NCBI GenBank assembly: GCA_017616015.1
Contig: JAFZYY010000019.1
Coordinates: 64,486 to 128,485, forward strand
DNA length: 64,000 nt
Source: Alphaproteobacteria bacterium
GTDB taxonomy: Bacteria > Pseudomonadota > Alphaproteobacteria > CAAGCB01 > CAG-977
Reading direction: 5' to 3'
Part shown: one piece after another, positions 62,292 to 64,000 of the stretch
How positions within the stretch are numbered: the first letter of the stretch is position 1
How the letters are laid out: each line of letters starts with the position of its first letter
Made by a program: the position numbers and the translations under genes
Notes under the pieces: generated by a model
What the model was told of the DNA's origin: nothing
The model's database searches: none
What the model saw: only the letters and a program-made list of their open reading frames with translations

Positions 62292-64000
62292 ATGAAGCAG
62301 ACCCGTACTACATTGAAAGAACTGACCGCGCGGTATCGGACGGTGTTGCTGAAATGTGCCGTCATCAATATGATGCTGTGCTCCGCAGCGGGCGCCGCGT
62401 CAATCTCGGACGTGACTGACAGCGCGGGAAACCGTTATTTCGGCTCTTTCGGAGTTCCTTTGAGAATTTACAACAGCGATTCAACCATCGGAACATATTA
62501 CGCCGTTTCCTCGGATCTGATGGGCGACGCCGTTATCAGCGGTCAGACATTCAAATTGTACAATGCTTCGCGCATCGGTAGCGGGAATTTGTCCTGGACG
62601 CAATCGACGGAAGCGTACGCCGAAGTGTTAAGCGGTTTGACAGAATCTCAAATCTCTTCTTCCGTCAACAATATCGGCGCCGTTCTGACAGCCATGAACG
62701 GGAACGCCGATACCAGAGACTATGACGCTTTGCCGGCTGGGATAAAAGAGGCGTTAAACGTGCCATTCGACGGCGGACAGTCAATTGCGGAGTATTTGCA
62801 GGATACATGGCCCGCTTCAAGCGCGGATATCGACAGTCCCTCCGGCGTTAAAGCCGCCCTTGGAACGGCATACAGCTCATTGGCCACAAATCTGAGAGGT
62901 GATCAGTCAGTGACGATTACCGGATCGAATTTGACTCTGAGCGGCACTTCGGCGATCGTCAACCGCTCGACATACTCTCCGGCGGCAAAAGGCGACATTG
63001 CCATTAGCTCTTCAACGATTACAGCTACCGGCACAATTTCTTTGATCGCGCACACCGATATCGAGTTTACGGAAAATTCTGTTTTAGCGGTTGAGAAGAA
63101 CGCAACGCTGACCGTTCATTCAAGCGGCGATCGCGTTTCGTTGACAAATTCGAATTTGACTTTAGATGGAGCGATTACGGGCAATGTCACGTTAAGCGGA
63201 ACCGTGGCGTTGAAAGGAACGGGAAGCGTCAGCGGCAATCTGAACGCGGCGGCTTCTTCCGTTCTGAACATGCAAAACTCAGCTATAGATTCAATTACCG
63301 CCGGAACGGTGACGGGCGGGAATTTTTCCGTCTCTTTGGACGTGAATGCGGTCGCCGGCACGATCGATCATTTTACGGCGACCTCCTTTACAACGGGGAC
63401 GGTCACGATCAGCGGGCTGAACTTTCTTTCTGCGCAACAGAATTTCTCGCTGAACGTGTTTAACGGTACGACGACGAACGCGACGCTGGTTTTGGCCGAA
63501 GCACTTAACACCGCTTACAACGGAACAACGAACATCGCGGATACGGAAAACAATCTTTCGACGACGGCAAACTGGGAAACCGCTTTCACGGAGACGGAAT
63601 ATACGGTCAACGTCACTAGAAGTCTGGCTGTTGAGAATAATAAAACGCTCGCTTTCACCATTACCGAAAACAGCAGGACGCCGACAGCGGTCACGCCTTT
63701 GGGCGATACGGTAAAGTTGCTGAATACGATGGACGAAGCAACCCGGACGCTGACGAACAGCACGTCCGCCGCAAGCTATACCGTGACGGAAAATCTGGGA
63801 ACGACGGCGGAAGGGACGTATACGATCAACGGCGCTAAATCGGATTCAAGCGCGGCGACGATCAATATGGGCGGATATACGGGATTTTCTGTCGCAGGAA
63901 GTGCTACGTTGAACCTGCAAAGTATCGTTTTCAGCGGCAATACTGCCGCCGACGGTTCCGTCCTGACCGTTGCGGGCGGAACGGCCGCGCTTTCGAACGT
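62292..64000 (+). CDS. Autotransporter-like surface protein, N-terminal part
   Basis: The first 569 codons of an open frame that runs off the window. An extended signal peptide (residues about 1-37, charged MKQTRTTLKELTARYR, then a hydrophobic stretch ending SAAGAAS) is followed by Ser/Thr/Gly/Asn-rich sequence with repeated short strands (SNLTLSGTSAIV, SNLTLDGAITGNVTLSG) typical of right-handed beta-helix passenger domains of type V autotransporters. The C-terminal beta-barrel would lie outside the window. AGGGA at 62284-62288 is the ribosome site. It follows the T6SS terminator and may be unrelated. The call rests on composition and repeats. Confidence 0.7.
   Translation, partial: MKQTRTTLKELTARYRTVLLKCAVINMMLCSAAGAASISDVTDSAGNRYFGSFGVPLRIYNSDSTIGTYYAVSSDLMGDAVISGQTFKLYNASRIGSGNLSWTQSTEAYAEVLSGLTESQISSSVNNIGAVLTAMNGNADTRDYDALPAGIKEALNVPFDGGQSIAEYLQDTWPASSADIDSPSGVKAALGTAYSSLATNLRGDQSVTITGSNLTLSGTSAIVNRSTYSPAAKGDIAISSSTITATGTISLIAHTDIEFTENSVLAVEKNATLTVHSSGDRVSLTNSNLTLDGAITGNVTLSGTVALKGTGSVSGNLNAAASSVLNMQNSAIDSITAGTVTGGNFSVSLDVNAVAGTIDHFTATSFTTGTVTISGLNFLSAQQNFSLNVFNGTTTNATLVLAEALNTAYNGTTNIADTENNLSTTANWETAFTETEYTVNVTRSLAVENNKTLAFTITENSRTPTAVTPLGDTVKLLNTMDEATRTLTNSTSAASYTVTENLGTTAEGTYTINGAKSDSSAATINMGGYTGFSVAGSATLNLQSIVFSGNTAADGSVLTVAGGTAALSN

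Overview
The window is bacterial and most likely from an alphaproteobacterium of moderate GC content, possibly an uncultured Rhodospirillales-like lineage. This rests on the fused str-S10-spc ribosomal operon, the uvrD-prmA-aminopeptidase P cluster, the zinc-free long form of S14, and overall codon use. The species cannot be named from the sequence alone.

Layout. (1) 1-4790, minus strand: the start of an Xaa-Pro aminopeptidase, prmA, a UvrD/PcrA helicase and a leucine-rich-repeat protein that ends at its own terminator. (2) 5000-8234, plus: rmlA-rmlC-rmlD-rmlB, a complete dTDP-L-rhamnose operon. (3) 8380-12219, plus: a GlgX-type debranching enzyme followed six bases later by a predicted HExxH metalloprotein; a GNAT acetyltransferase converges on it from the minus strand. 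(4) 13057-28717, plus: rpsL-rpsG-fusA-tuf continuing without a break into the S10 and spc genes as far as secY and adk, then a terminator. The usual rpsM-rpsK-rpoA-rplQ group does not follow. (5) 29038-62230, plus: a 33 kb type VI secretion system (T6SS) locus. (6) 62292-end, plus: the first 569 codons of an autotransporter-like surface protein.

The T6SS carries tssA, tssB, tssC, hcp, tssE, tssF, tssG, clpV, a PAAR protein, tssK, tssL, tssM and a TssJ-like lipoprotein. No canonical one-piece VgrG is present. The gp27-like hub domain is a protein of its own (39146-40393), and the gp5-like OB-fold plus beta-needle part occurs as four separate paralogous proteins. Each of these heads a three-gene cassette: spike protein, a 130-150 residue protein with a hydrophobic segment and eleven perfect heptads, and a roughly 400 residue DUF6931-like protein. 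The four tandem cassettes (40390-54903) show mosaic blocks of exact DNA identity, while their spike C-termini differ: two are rich in hydrophobic helices and one carries about 300 residues of coiled coil.

Working model (inference): the sheath, tube, baseplate and membrane-complex genes build a normal T6SS. The hub protein recruits one of four interchangeable spikes. The heptad proteins extend or cap the spike, and the DUF6931-like proteins act as dedicated adaptors or chaperones. The cassette array is the part of the window most likely to be undescribed.
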